Origin: Macquaria australasica
Taxonomy: Eukaryota; Chordata; Actinopteri; Centrarchiformes; Percichthyidae
Direction: 5' to 3'
Assembly (NCBI GenBank): GCA_005408345.1
Contig: SEMN01000158.1
Location: 372,001 to 436,000 of the forward strand
DNA length: 64,000 nt
Below, piece after piece: positions 49,652 through 57,639 of the stretch (the stretch's first letter is position 1; each line of letters opens with the position of its first letter). The translations under genes and the position numbers were made by a program. The notes under the pieces were generated by a model that was given only the letters and a program-made list of their open reading frames with translations, was not told the origin of the DNA and did no database searches.

Positions 49652-52248
49652 ACACGTGTACAAACAAGTCAGATCATAGAGTGCATCCCCTTCACACGTG
49701 TGTTTAAGTACTTGAGATCTCACCTGACAAGTGCACTCGGTGCAGTCATCGACGGTCCACTCATCTCTGTTCTTGTGCACAATGCCGTTGTGGATGCAGA
49801 CGCCACTGTGAATGCCGATGCGGGTCTTAATCAGCTTGTTCTCATCCGTCTGGGAGGGAGAAACAGACAAAAAAACAGATGTTGTTTACTGATTATTTGG
49901 ATCCTAATCAGTTGTTACCTTGGCAAAAATTACTTTTCCTGTTAATATGTTTAAGTAGAACCTTGTATAGGTTTGCAAACAGTTTTGAACTGATGCCATA
50001 AAGATATTTATCTTTCAATTTGCTATGATTTTGCATCACTGAATTGAAAATCAGATTGTATAGCACTATTCACTACAAAATGCATAATGCCTCAACAGGC
50101 TGCCTTGTATTCTGAGTGCTCAAAGTATTCTTAACCCCATTTGATAACAATAAGTGTGCTTTTACAGTGCAACAACTTGACAAATATGAGTTACCACATC
50201 TCTTTAGCTGAACATACAATATTTGTCTGTTATTTTGCCGGACAACTGTACACAGGTGGTACCCAGAGACCAGACACATCTAAAAAACACACAAACACAC
50301 ACACAAAGGCAGACAGGCAGCTGACAGGCAGACGGTCTCTTACACTCTGCCACCAGACAGTCTGATGGGTTTCCTACTTACCAGCTGGCGGAGTTCATTG
50401 GACAGCTCCTTGACCACCACACCGAGGCCCTTCAGCTCCTTAAACATGCTGATCAGGTCCTCACAGGAGAAGCCACAGACCATCTGCAGGTCTTCACCAG
50501 GGCAAAAACACAGGGGGAAATGTCATTAATTGGTAGTGAAGGTAAAGAAAAAAAAGTCTCATTCTCAGTCTAGTCTGGAGCCTATTCAACAGGGTATAAT
50601 CCACAACATGTCAGAGTCACATTCAGTAGTGTTTACCTTTAGTCTTATGCCCAGTGTACTCTGTTCTGATGGCCGAGGAGCCATTGAGGTTCTCCAGAAT
50701 CATGCTGTCAGTCGTCATGGCTGAAAGAAGAACAGCAGCATAAATTAAATCACATATCTGCACATTCATCATTATGGTTGATTTATTAATGAGCAAGGAT
50801 ATTGTTCTTCAAATGTCACACATCCCACACTGCTATAAATTATTCTGAAAAGTAATAAGTTAATACTGCACAGCCCAGAGAACATATTGAGACCACAGTA
50901 CCCTGAGATATTTGTACATTGGCATTCCTGTGGGACAACAGCTTCCCAGGGAGGGTTTTGAATCAGTAAGAAAATTAAGTATATACACATTTATTTGATA
51001 AGGACTTGCAAGGTCTTGGCAGCACATGAAGCATATGAGTAATGAGTAAACACACAATATGTCTGATCACTCACAGCTTTGGCATCCTTTGTTGCGGAGG
51101 ATGGCATCCAGTGTTGTTCCAAACACAAACCGCACGTTTTGTAGGACCCCCTGCAAGTATCAAAGTTCAGTTTAGACTGTAATCCGGTACACCAGGAAAT
51201 AAAACCGCTCATCATTGCATCACATTAAAGCATTAAAATAATCATTCAGTCCTGTCATATGTGCGTTTTTACGCATTCGGACATAATTACGCATTAGCGT
51301 TTTAAACAAAACTCTATGCTGACAGCATTAAAAAGAGACGTGATTGAATTGCCTTGGTGAAATAAAAAATCTATCTCCAAATGTAAAATTCAATCTCCCG
51401 TCTATAACAGCCCGTGCTCTCACCATGAACCTGTCCTTCACGGCTCCCTTGCCAATCCTGAGCTGCGCGCCGGCTGGGGTCTCCAGCGTCAGGATGCTCT
51501 GGATGGGCGCATCCAGCTCGGCGGTATTCACCTCCTCGCATCCCGCGTACAGCTGCGCCCGGTCCTCCTGCACGAACAACGTGATATTCTTCCAGTGGCC
51601 CGTGGCCAGGTCCACATCTTCAATGGAAACCACCTGCTGCTTGTTCTCGGTGGAGTAAACTATGTCCAAGGTGTTCGCCTTGCCGTTGGAGACGATCTCA
51701 AACACGGGTCCGGAGCCGTCTTGCTTCTCCACGGTCAGGAGGCTTCCCCTGGTCCGTTTGAACTGCTTGAAGTTGAGCAGGAGGAGGAATCCCCTCTCGG
51801 CGTGGATGGAATCGATCAGGTCCCTAAAGGCGCTCTCGGGGATCGGGGGGATCAGGTCCGGATTGAGGATCTTGTAGGCGGGGCTATACGGGTCGTCTCC
51901 TTTCACCAGGGTGACCCCGTGGTTCTTCTTGGGGACTTGGACGAGCTCAAACAAGTCATACACGCTATTGTCGTCTCGACTCTCTGCGGGTGAATAATAA
52001 TCAGCAGTCAGCCTTTGTCTGGCAGTGCGCTGAATTTCAGTTTCAGTTTCAATACACTGCGAACTTTTTAAAACCACACAGGACATTCATAAAAAATAAA
52101 TAAATAATCAATAATTCTACTTGTATCTGAAAAGAGAACTAATATTCTGAGAAGTTTTACACATTCAAGTTTAATCAAACTCACCTGCAACTCGCGCACT
52201 CTCGCAGGTCCAAAGCATCAATAGCAAAAATATTCCTGTCAGCTTCAT
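41780..52248 (-). CDS. thbs1: Thrombospondin-1, complete coding region in 22 coding exons
   Basis: Secreted homotrimeric matricellular glycoprotein; in vertebrates thrombospondin-1 binds CD36, CD47, integrins, heparan sulphate and latent TGF-beta. I joined exons by splice signals and frame (coordinates in the exon entries); total 3,510 nt, 1,169 residues plus TAA, against 1,170 for the human protein. Order: signal peptide 1 to about 18, N-terminal laminin-G-like heparin-binding domain about 22-230, trimerisation cysteines C267 and C271, VWC about 316-370, type-1 repeats about 379-430, 435-489 and 492-547, EGF-like repeats 548-690, type-3 calcium-binding repeats about 691-950, lectin-like C-terminal domain about 951-1169. 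Diagnostic motifs: KRFK at 429-432 (absent from thrombospondin-2), CSVTCG in type-1 repeat 2, RGD at 925-927, RFYVVM at 1033-1038 and a second VVM at 1122-1124. All introns are GT-AG except intron 13, which is GC-AG. Teleosts have thbs1a and thbs1b; I cannot say which this is. Confidence 0.96.
41901..42040 (-). CDS. thbs1: thbs1 exon 22: end of C-terminal domain (residues 1121-1167)
   Basis: It encodes RVVMYEGKKIMADSGSIYDK, then TYAGGRLGLFVFSQEMVYFS and DLKYECR, including the second VVM motif (1122-1124). Acceptor CCACAG, donor AGAG/GTAAGA. It stops just short of the final residues. Confidence 0.96.
42143..42240 (-). CDS. thbs1: thbs1 exon 21: C-terminal domain (residues 1089-1120)
   Basis: It encodes VRTLWHDPKNVGWKDFTAYR then WHLIHRPRTGLI, matching the family. 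It ends with AG, the first two bases of arginine 1121, at donor TTAG/GTGGGC. Acceptor CTTTAG. Confidence 0.95.
42350..42621 (-). CDS. thbs1: thbs1 exon 20: lectin-like C-terminal domain with VVM (residues 998-1088)
   Basis: It encodes FNSVDFSGTFFINTERDDDY, then [35 protein letters not shown] and NTPGQ. RFYVVM (1033-1038) is the first CD47-associated VVM motif of the family, and NST is the conserved C-terminal N-glycosylation site. Acceptor CTTCAG, donor ACAG/GTAATT. Confidence 0.97.
42736..42963 (-). CDS. thbs1: thbs1 exon 19: RGD motif and start of C-terminal domain (residues 922-997)
   Basis: It opens with GNGRGDACKDDFDQDNVPDI; the RGD at 925-927 sits in the last type-3 repeat, at the position of the family's integrin-binding RGD. 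It continues with CPENFDISETDFRKFQMVPL and [20 protein letters not shown], the start of the lectin-like domain. Acceptor TTTCAG, donor GTTG/GTAAGT. Confidence 0.96.
43092..43326 (-). CDS. thbs1: thbs1 exon 18: type-3 repeats (residues 844-921)
   Basis: It encodes VDSDDDRVGDKCDSNQDIDE, then DGHQNNLDNCPYIPNANQAD, HDDDNDGIPDDKDNC and NPDQLDSD, calcium-binding units very close to the vertebrate consensus. It follows intron 17 (1,508 bp), which holds the hAT-type MITE. Acceptor TTGCAG, donor GATG/GTGAGC. Confidence 0.95.
43382..43794. mobile_element. Non-autonomous hAT-type transposon (MITE) in thbs1 intron 17
   Basis: The 413-bp element has perfect 14-bp terminal inverted repeats (CAGGGGTGTCAAAC and its complement). 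It is flanked on both sides by the same 8 bases, GCTTAAGG (43,374-43,381 and 43,795-43,802). An 8-bp target duplication and CAGGG-type ends are marks of the hAT superfamily. There is no transposase frame inside. The internal GGCCCG-rich segments resemble a repeat common in fish genomes. Confidence 0.92.
43803..44834 (-). other. thbs1: thbs1 intron 17, remainder
   Basis: The longest thbs1 intron (43,327-44,834, 1,508 bp in all). Outside the hAT MITE it holds no recognised repeat or exon. Confidence 0.7.
44835..44953 (-). CDS. thbs1: thbs1 exon 17: type-3 repeats (residues 804-843)
   Basis: It encodes GILNEKDNCPYVYNVDQRDT, then DLDGVGDMCDNCPLEHNPDQ. Acceptor CCTCAG. The donor is CAG/GTGTGT, a weaker match than its neighbours, followed directly by a CA-rich stretch on the gene strand. 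Phase 0 at its end. Confidence 0.94.
45097..45256 (-). CDS. thbs1: thbs1 exon 16: type-3 repeats (residues 751-803)
   Basis: It encodes DNCPFVYNPRQYDYDRDDVG, then DNCPYNSNPDQTDTDNNGEG and VDIDGD: two aspartate-rich calcium-binding units with paired cysteines. Acceptor AAACAG, donor GATG/GTGAGG; the split glycine codon is completed in exon 17. Confidence 0.95.
45652..45759 (-). CDS. thbs1: thbs1 exon 15: type-3 repeats (residues 715-750)
   Basis: It encodes [20 protein letters not shown] followed by DDDNDGIPDDR, typical DxDxDG calcium-binding repeats. 36 codons, phase 0. Acceptor ATTCAG, donor TAGG/GTAAGT. Confidence 0.95.
45894..46112 (-). CDS. thbs1: thbs1 exon 14: EGF-like repeat 3 and start of type-3 repeats (residues 642-714)
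   Basis: It encodes VCTPRNPCLDGSHDC, then CNYLGHFADPMYRCECKPGY, AGNGHICGEDTDLDGWP and NATYHCKK. This is the third EGF-like module and the first calcium-binding stretch, with a potential N-glycosylation site at NAT. Acceptor CTCCAG, donor AAAG/GTACAT. Confidence 0.96.
46382..46534 (-). CDS. thbs1: thbs1 exon 13: EGF-like repeat 2 (residues 591-641), GC donor
   Basis: It encodes CKEVPDACFEFNGVHRCENT, then PGYNCLPCPPRYSG and EQAAAKKQ, the middle EGF-like module. The frame and the family require the exon to end after AAACAG, where the intron begins GCAAGT instead of GTAAGT. The rest of the donor (CAG/GCAAGT) is the strong consensus typical of the minority GC-AG intron class. 153 nt, phase 0 at both ends. 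Confidence 0.94.
46649..46776 (-). CDS. thbs1: thbs1 exon 12: EGF-like repeat 1 (residues 548-590)
   Basis: It encodes DGCLSNPCFAGAKC, then CGKCPAGYTGNGIKC and DLDE, a six-cysteine EGF-like module. It ends in phase 0 at the DLDE/C boundary, leading into the second EGF module. Acceptor TTTCAG, donor TGAG/GTAAAA. Confidence 0.95.
47066..47239 (-). CDS. thbs1: thbs1 exon 11: type-1 repeat 3 (residues 490-547)
   Basis: Third type-1 repeat: GNWGPWSPWDTCTLTCGGG, then TRKRLCNDPAPKYGGKECVG and CNKKACPI. The CD36-type motif is CTLTCG. Phase-1 exon of 174 nt, like exon 9. Acceptor TTCTTAG, donor ATTG/GTGAGG. Confidence 0.96.
47336..47512 (-). CDS. thbs1: thbs1 exon 10: type-1 repeat 2 (residues 431-489)
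   Basis: It starts FKQDGSWSHWSPWSSCSVTCG. F431-K432 completes KRFK, and WSHW and CSVTCG (446-451) are the family's TGF-beta-docking and CD36-binding motifs. The rest, TRIRLCNSPTPQLGGKDC, carries the arginine ladder. Acceptor CTTCAG, donor CCCA/GTAAGT. KRFK rather than TRIR at the repeat junction separates thrombospondin-1 from thrombospondin-2. Confidence 0.97.
47629..47802 (-). CDS. thbs1: thbs1 exon 9: type-1 repeat 1 (residues 373-430)
   Basis: One complete thrombospondin type-1 repeat: DGWSPWSEWTHCSVSCGRG, the arginine ladder (QQRGRSC) and the closing QECDKR. The CD36-type motif reads CSVSCG here. KR at the end forms the first half of the KRFK motif that in mammals activates latent TGF-beta. 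Phase-1 exon; acceptor GCTCAG, donor CGTT/GTGAGT. Confidence 0.96.
47803..48692 (-). other. thbs1: thbs1 intron 8
   Basis: An 890-bp intron between the VWC exon and type-1 repeat 1. Nothing recognisable beyond short GA-rich stretches near the acceptor side of exon 9. Confidence 0.7.
48693..48789 (-). CDS. thbs1: thbs1 exon 8: second half of VWC domain (residues 341-372)
   Basis: It encodes VCRKISCPLIPCANATVPDG and ECCPRC, the closing cysteine pattern of the VWC module, with a potential N-glycosylation site at NAT (358-360). Acceptor GGTGCAG, donor ACAC/GTGAGC. The donor is supported by frame with exon 9 (C plus CG gives proline 373). Confidence 0.94.
49620..49650. repeat. (GT)n microsatellite in thbs1 intron 7
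   Basis: About 15 GT units on +, so (CA)n on the gene strand, 74-104 nt downstream of the exon 7 donor. Confidence 0.97.
49724..49849 (-). CDS. thbs1: thbs1 exon 7: first half of VWC domain (residues 299-340)
   Basis: It encodes the start of the von Willebrand factor C (procollagen-like) module: GVCIHNGIVHKNRDEWTVDD then CTECTCQ. It is exactly 42 codons with phase 0 at both ends. Acceptor TCCCAG, donor TCAG/GTGAGA. A CA-repeat on the gene strand lies 74-104 nt into the following intron. Confidence 0.95.
50382..50491 (-). CDS. thbs1: thbs1 exon 6: coiled-coil trimerisation segment (residues 262-298)
   Basis: It contains C267 and C271 in VCGFSCEDL, the interchain cysteines that hold the family's trimers together, followed by a heptad-like run (MFKELKGLGVVVKELSNELRQL) that fits the short coiled coil. 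Acceptor GTGAAG, donor GCTG/GTAAGT. Confidence 0.95.
50637..50720 (-). CDS. thbs1: thbs1 exon 5: linker (residues 234-261)
   Basis: It encodes the variable linker between the N-terminal module and the oligomerisation segment, including NGSSAIRT (a potential N-glycosylation site at N246) and YTGHKTK, which resembles the vertebrate YIGHKTKDLQ segment. Acceptor TTTCAG, donor AAAG/GTAAAC. 84 nt, in phase with both neighbours. Confidence 0.92.
51075..51150 (-). CDS. thbs1: thbs1 exon 4: end of N-terminal domain (residues 209-233)
   Basis: It encodes GVLQNVRFVFGTT followed by ILRNKGC, the last strand of the TSPN module and its closing cysteine C231. Acceptor CTTGCAG at 51,151; donor AGCT/GTGAGT. 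The exon is 76 nt and ends one base into a codon. Confidence 0.94.
51424..51983 (-). CDS. thbs1: thbs1 exon 3: N-terminal heparin-binding domain (residues 22-208)
   Basis: This 560-nt exon encodes most of the laminin-G-like TSPN module. Visible marks are DDNSVYDLFEL at the start, the basic cluster QFKRTRG (about residues 95-101, a heparin-binding site in the family), FEIVSNGKANTLD, and KNITLFVQEDRAQLY with a possible N-glycosylation site at N154. C170 should pair with C231 in the next exon. Acceptor CCCGCAG, donor CATG/GTGAGA. The exon is GC-rich compared with the flanking introns. Confidence 0.96.
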
Positions 52249-52262
52249 GGTGGAACACCAAC
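52185..52262 (-). CDS. thbs1: thbs1 exon 2: start codon and signal peptide (residues 1-21)
   Basis: The ATG is at 52,248-52,246 in the context TTCCACCATGA, close to the Kozak optimum. The residues MKLTGIFLLLMLWTCESARV form a signal peptide with a leucine-rich core and a likely cleavage near the ESA/RVA region. The donor is GCAG/GTGAGT. The exon ends one base into codon 22. The 14 bases before ATG are 5' UTR. Confidence 0.93.
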
Positions 52263-52405
52263 CTGCAGCCTGTGACAAATAACGACAGAAAACTCAAAAC
52301 TCTGACCATTTATATCATTAAGTCAGTGTGCAACGGGTTGAAAACATAAAAAATATCAATCATTTATGCCAGTGCAGCTGCAGAAATAGAACATTTACCA
52401 CTCAC

Positions 52406-52590
52406 CTGCTTAACGAAAACAGCAGACCAAACGTAATAAAATCCTGCAAAATATGTAGAAATCCAGCAATAATCCTCAAGAATGTATTTATGGCAAATTA
52501 TTTAAAAGAAAAAAAAAGTTCCACCGTGAAAAGAAGAGAAATAATAAAATCGTGCTTGCTATTTCTTTTTTCTTGAAAACTTGCCTTTGC
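52406..52590 (-). other. thbs1: thbs1 exon 1, non-coding 5' UTR
   Basis: The 3' end is set by a strong donor, GCAG followed by GTGAGT, at 52,406. The 5' end is only inferred from the TATA-like motif at 52,614-52,621. The exon contains a long T-run on the gene strand. A non-coding first exon ahead of a signal-peptide exon is the known thbs1 arrangement. Intron 1 is only 143 bp. Confidence 0.6.
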
Positions 52591-52700
52591 TTGTATCAGC
52601 CGCTAAAAAACTCCCTTTTAAGCCGAGGGGGGACAAAGTGCTATTTAAATAGTTTGATGCCATTCCTAAGAAGTGTCCTCGTCCAATCACGGTGAGGGGA
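52591..52700 (-). promoter_or_regulatory. thbs1: Probable thbs1 core promoter
   Basis: Read on the gene strand, the segment has an inverted CCAAT box (ATTGG, 52,683-52,687), an AGGAATGG motif that matches a TEAD/MCAT site (CATTCCT on +, 52,661-52,667), the palindrome CTATTTAAATAG (52,641-52,652, MEF2/CArG-like), a G-rich run, and a TATA-like TTAAAAGG (52,614-52,621). A start site near 52,590 fits the TATA spacing. Mammalian THBS1 promoters also use CCAAT, serum-response and TATA elements. Factor binding is inference. Confidence 0.55.
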
Positions 52701-52730
52701 GAAAAAGGGACGAGCTTATCCTCTTAGCTC

Positions 52731-52734
52731 AGAG

Positions 52735-52765
<31 letters not shown>
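52731..52765. repeat. (GA)n microsatellite upstream of the thbs1 promoter
   Basis: AGAGAGCGAG followed by an uninterrupted AG run, about 140 bp upstream of the predicted start site. Confidence 0.95.
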
Positions 52766-53766
52766 CCAACTTCAGTGCTGCACTCAGACTTTTAATAGGC
52801 CAGTGTTTCCTCTCACAGCGTCCATCCATCAGCCCGCAGAAGCATTTCCATCTCAGAGATTCCCACATGCACCCTACAAACTGCTGTAATATTCCTATTA
52901 TATTCCAGTGGTGTCTCTCTGCTATGCAAAGTGAAAAACATCACAAAAAGACACGCAACATCACTCCTGTGTTATTCCACAAGGTCTGCTCAATAGTAGT
53001 GAGATTATTTCACTATGTGATATCATTTTAGAGCCCCTGGTATCAGTAGCTGCAGTAGTCCTATAATATTCTTATGCACTATGCCTGTGACCCAAAATGC
53101 ACATCTGCAACTTATCTGAGGTCTTTACGTTTTTTTTTCAATACTCATTATTTTAGCTTATTTCATATGATGCTACTTTATGTCTAAAATGTTCCCCTAA
53201 GAGACACTGTATCAGCTTTATGTGTAGTTTAGTTTTCTTATGTATCCTTAAAAATGCAGCAGAATTTCTATTCCTCCTTATAGTTTAGATTGTTCAGAAT
53301 AAAACAGCATTTTTTCAAGTCACATAGGTCATAAATCAGGTCTGAACAGTAGGGAGCTTCTGTAGTGAGTTTCAGTATTATCCTCAGATGGTTGCAGTTC
53401 CAGATCCAACCGCTAGGGGCCGACGTGAGTTCACTGGAGAGGCGCCTGAGGCAATTCAAGGTAGTGCTGCAGCACACCTGAACTGACATTCAGATTTTCA
53501 GTTTTTGTACAAAAGAATACTTAAACAAATTAATCAAACTGGCGATAATGTATCCTATTTCTTCTTTGAAAACAGTGAAAGTTGTAGGAAATCCTCCAGA
53601 GCAATCATCGTTCCTGATTATGTGTCTTTGAGAAAGGCTCTAAATTTCTGCAAAAAAAAAAAAAAAACAACAACAAAAGAAAATTTAAAACTTACAAAAT
53701 TCTTCTCAACAGGACCAGAAAAAAATGTAGTGGAACAGAATCATATGGCACTGAAAAAACCCCAAA

Positions 53767-53788
53767 CTAAATAAATAAATAAATAAAA
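53767..53788. repeat. (AAAT)n microsatellite
   Basis: About five AAAT units in an AT-rich stretch that also holds a run of 15 A at about 53,652. Confidence 0.85.
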
Positions 53789-55207
53789 CTCACAAATACA
53801 ATTAAAATATATAGAAAATATAAAATTCAATATATATATTGAGGCAAGGGATGCTACCACAAATGCAGGTAGCATGCAGCACAGATGCCTCCTCAGAAAA
53901 AAATTTCCTACCAGCGGTCAGTTAGAAATATACCAGTATTAGTCAGTGAATAATCAGTGTAAGAGCAATCAAGTGAAGGCAACTCTTCCTCAGCAGCTTT
54001 GACTTAGTTTGTTCTTATCAGTTTCACACATTACATTTGAGGAGTTGTCATTTCAAACTTAACGCATCAGGGTCATCTAAACAAAAACACTCTAATCTAA
54101 ACTTGTTATGCTGAAAAACAAAATCACAAACCAGTTGACACAATATCGAGCCATTTCTGTCACTTTACTATCTTGTTTGCTTTTCAATCAGGTTGCAAAT
54201 GGCTCTGATACACTTTGGTTTGGTGGAATCTGTTTAATTAGAGTTTCTTAGTGCATACAGTGTCTGTGGACGCAGTTTGATGTCTCATCCCTTCGTTCTT
54301 CATCTGCCAGGATCAGGATCATAATATTTCCCATTTAGAAAAGAGACATATTAAGACATAATAAAGAAAGAGCAAGAAGTGGGGGCAGATGTTACAGCAG
54401 GTGTCCTCTCTCTTCTGCTGTGTAAAAACAGGCAGTGTTTTGACTACCTGGTGACGGTAGACAGATCCACCTTTGACAGATAAGTAATCATACCTTTTGC
54501 CATTCACTGAAACTCAAGCTCTTCTGGCGGTACTTAGCAGTGTAATTTATCTACTTGATGCATAAGACACATGCCTTTATATGTAATGCGACAGGTTTCA
54601 GAGCTATGAGTTTAACAGACTTGTGTACTGGTGTGTCCCTGTGATGGAGCTGAAAGCTGGTTTAGACGTCTGGGGATGGAAGCTCTACCCTGAGGGGTCC
54701 TGAGGTCAGAACTGAGCTGACTCCTCTGGTGCCTGTGAGTCTCAGTCTCAGATCAGGACCCTTGATGTAGACTGTAGCTAGCTTGTTTCAGCCTGTGGAG
54801 GATCCACTGTGAGTGCCTCAGGTGCCAGCACAGTTGTCTTTGTCTAGTGTAATATGAAAATATGTAACGATAAAGATTTGTCAGTTTGGGAAGATGTTAA
54901 CCTGAGCGAGCAAATGGACCGATTCGTGTTTGAGTGATGCACAATTTGGGAGATTGTTTAAGCTCATTTAAGACTCATGTTAGTGTTTGGTTGTTATTTT
55001 GTAAGCTCAGCCTGTAAAGAAGAAAGCACATGTGCAGAAAAAAAATGTGCTGCTGTTTTTGGCAGGAGAAAATATAAATAAAAGGATCAAGGGAACATTT
55101 GTCTGAATACACACATGCTGCCACACACATTCACTAAAGACTGTTGGTGTGTAGATGTGAGCATGCACACCTTCTTCTTTTTCCTTTCCACTTGTTTCCT
55201 GTTTTTG

Positions 55208-55790
55208 CTACATGGCCAAAAGGAGGAGAGAAGAAAAGTGGAAATATAAGGAAATGAGAGAAAAGAAAAAAGGGAGAAGAGAGGATAAACAAGGAAAGGA
55301 GAGGAGGAACAAGGAAATGAGAGGAGTAATGAGAAGAGGAGAGAAGAGGAGAGAAGAGGAGGAACAAGGAGAGGAAATTGTAAACAAGGAGACAAATGAG
55401 AGCAGAGGAGAAGAAAGACAAGCAGAGGAGAAACAAGGTGAGGAGAGACAGTAATGAGTAGAGGAGAGGGCAGGAGAAACAAGATGAAGAGATTTCAAAC
55501 AAGAAAAGGAGTGGAGAAACAGAGGAAACAAGTAACAAGGAAAGGAGAGGAAATGAGAAAGGAGAGGAGGAACAAGGAAGTACAGGAGAAAGGAAGGAAA
55601 GAAAGGGAGCAACCGGGACAGAAGAGGAGACGAAAAACTAGGAGAATAAATGAGAAATAAGGAAATGAAGGAGAAACAAGCGAAGTAGAGAAGTAATGAG
55701 GAGAGGACAGGAGAAACAAGGAAAGGAAATGAGGAGACGAGGAACAAGGAAATAACGTGAGAAACATGGAAAGAATAAGCAGAAAGAGGA
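55208..55790. repeat. Long purine-rich tract, degenerate minisatellite
   Basis: Nearly 600 bp with few pyrimidines on +. Words such as GGAGAGGAGGAACAAGGAAA, GAGGAGAAACAAGG and GAGAGGAAATGAG recur at irregular spacing, suggesting a decayed tandem array. It lies about 2.6 kb upstream of the thbs1 start. The overlapping frames on the minus strand are serine/leucine/phenylalanine-rich artefacts. Confidence 0.9.
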
Positions 55791-56734
55791 GATACTTTCA
55801 CATACAGCCCAATCACTGAATGGAATAATCCATCAGCTGCTGTGTTCCCTCTGAATCCAGGTACAGGACACCACTGAGTAACATTTTGACTTTCCACAAC
55901 CCTCCTGTCCTCCTGTCTGTCCTCTTGTTGTTGAGCTTCAGCGTCAGGACAGGTCCTAACCCAGGCCTCTTTGCTAAATCAGCCAAGATTCTCTCGTAAC
56001 GTAGCGTCAGAAAGCGGATGATTCAAGGGCTGGGGATGAAAGGTGATGGCATGTTTGACAGATGCCCTAATCAGCTGTCAAAGTCAGACTTCCTGTCCTC
56101 TTGATGTCCTCTGGGCTTGATGTACACTTGAAGTTGTCTCATACTTACTTGGAAAAATACAGATGAATGCTTGACTGGGCTGCGGTTAGCTTGTAAATAT
56201 TTTGTTCAAGATGACAGGATATGATAGTTGATAGACTCACTGGTTTCTGAGACAAATAGAAAGTTGACGGTGCGGCCATTTGGTTATCCACAGGGGTCAC
56301 TCATTTGTGGCAATAATGTTCTCGTTCATGATTTTACTATGTCACATTAAACCTAGAGCAAGAACTGAATGACATCAAATTTCAGTAAGTTGGCGGTCTT
56401 ATCTTTTTTCACTGGACTCTCATGTTTGCTGCTTGTTGTTACACTCTGCCACTACATCCAGGAGGGATCGTAGCCTGCTAAAGTTATTCCCACGCCCTTC
56501 TTGCAATTACTACAAAGAAGATGACATGGGGGATTTTCTCTGTCAGCAGCTCATATTTACAGTAAATGCAATATGGCATGAGGTCTGCATTTGCTCTTCC
56601 CTGCTCCATCATCAGAGAGCCAACAGGAAAACAATTTTCTTTTTGCACTCACGAATTAAAATTTAATTTGGTCCAGAAATGATATCCGTAGAGGGGCACT
56701 TTTTTAGTTTCACTAGAACTAAAAAATGCTAAAC

Positions 56735-57226
56735 ATTTGGTGTTTCCAGTCTCTCAAATGTTCGCATTTACAGCTTTTCTCCGTTTTATACGATTGTAAA
56801 TTGACCATCTTTGGATTTTGCACTGTTCGTCTGGCAAAAGAAGCGATTTAAAGGTGTAATTTGTAAATTGTTTAAAGCCCAAATTATGCTTTCCACATGA
56901 ACGTGGATGCGAGGATCCAGTTGACATAGATTTTATCATCTACCCATGTCAGTGAGGGTCTGCGCAGAGCCCAACAATGATGACTGTATAAGCTGACAAA
57001 CGTGTGAATACGTCCATGTATGTTGCTTTTCCTTGTTAAATATCGTTGTATTTTTGGGTTTTGGAATGTTTGAATAAAACAAGCAGTGGAAAAACACACC
57101 TTGGGCATGGTGTAATTGTAAAATGTACTATTTTCTGACATTCTATAGACATGACAATTAATCAATAAATCGGAAAAATAACTGGCAGAATAATTGATAA
57201 TGAAAATGATCGTTATCTGCAGCCCT
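56735..57226. mobile_element. MITE-like repeat, family A, copy 6, probably rearranged
   Basis: Two stretches carry family A blocks: CCAGTCTCTCAAATG and TTTGGATTTTGCACTGTTCG near 56,750-56,840, and TTTGGGTTTTGGAATG with ATCGTTATCTGCAGCCCT near 57,050-57,226. The sequence between is not explained, so this may be two nested or partially duplicated copies. Confidence 0.5.
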
Positions 57227-57356
57227 TCAGCGGTGCAGTGATGCTACACATGGAGCTGTACACAGGTGCTGAAGTGTGTGTTTGTTGTTCAGAGACTCTG
57301 CTGGAGGTCACACACTACCAGAAGAGATTACTGGTGTTACTGCTCCATGCATAACA

Positions 57357-57386
57357 GTCAGACAGACAGATAGACAGACAGACAGC
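57357..57386. repeat. (GACA)n microsatellite
   Basis: About seven GACA units with one GATA variant. Confidence 0.9.
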
Positions 57387-57639
57387 ACCAACCCCCTCTG
57401 CTTCTTTACGGCAATTAACCAGCACAAAGCACACAAACACAGAGCTTCAATGGCCAGTTTATGCCTGTATACATTCACTTGCATTATTAAAACGAATGGC
57501 TGGTTGATGCAAAAACGTACTTTTTGGTAGAAAACACTGAACGTTTTGGTTGATAATTCTGAACAATGAAGTGACCGTTTGCACTTTCGGTCTGAGTCGG
57601 ACAGATGCAACTAGATCTGATGCATTCTTGAGCTCAAAA

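Larger units (their letters stand above)
52766..56734. other. thbs1 upstream region
   Basis: AT-rich non-coding sequence with the AAAT microsatellite and the purine tract. No exon seen. The stretch 53,390-53,480 is GC-richer than its surroundings but has no motif I can name. Confidence 0.6.

Noticed and set aside
41780..52248. Assignment of the gene to thrombospondin-2
   Set aside because: KRFK between type-1 repeats 1 and 2, the heparin-binding domain (QFKRTRG, FVQEDRAQLY) and the VWC sequence (CANATVPDGECC) fit thrombospondin-1; thrombospondin-2 has TRIR at the repeat junction.
55208..55897. 229-codon open frame on the minus strand, plus several overlapping ones
   Set aside because: It runs through the polypurine tract and is made almost only of Ser, Leu, Phe and Pro. 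A composition artefact.
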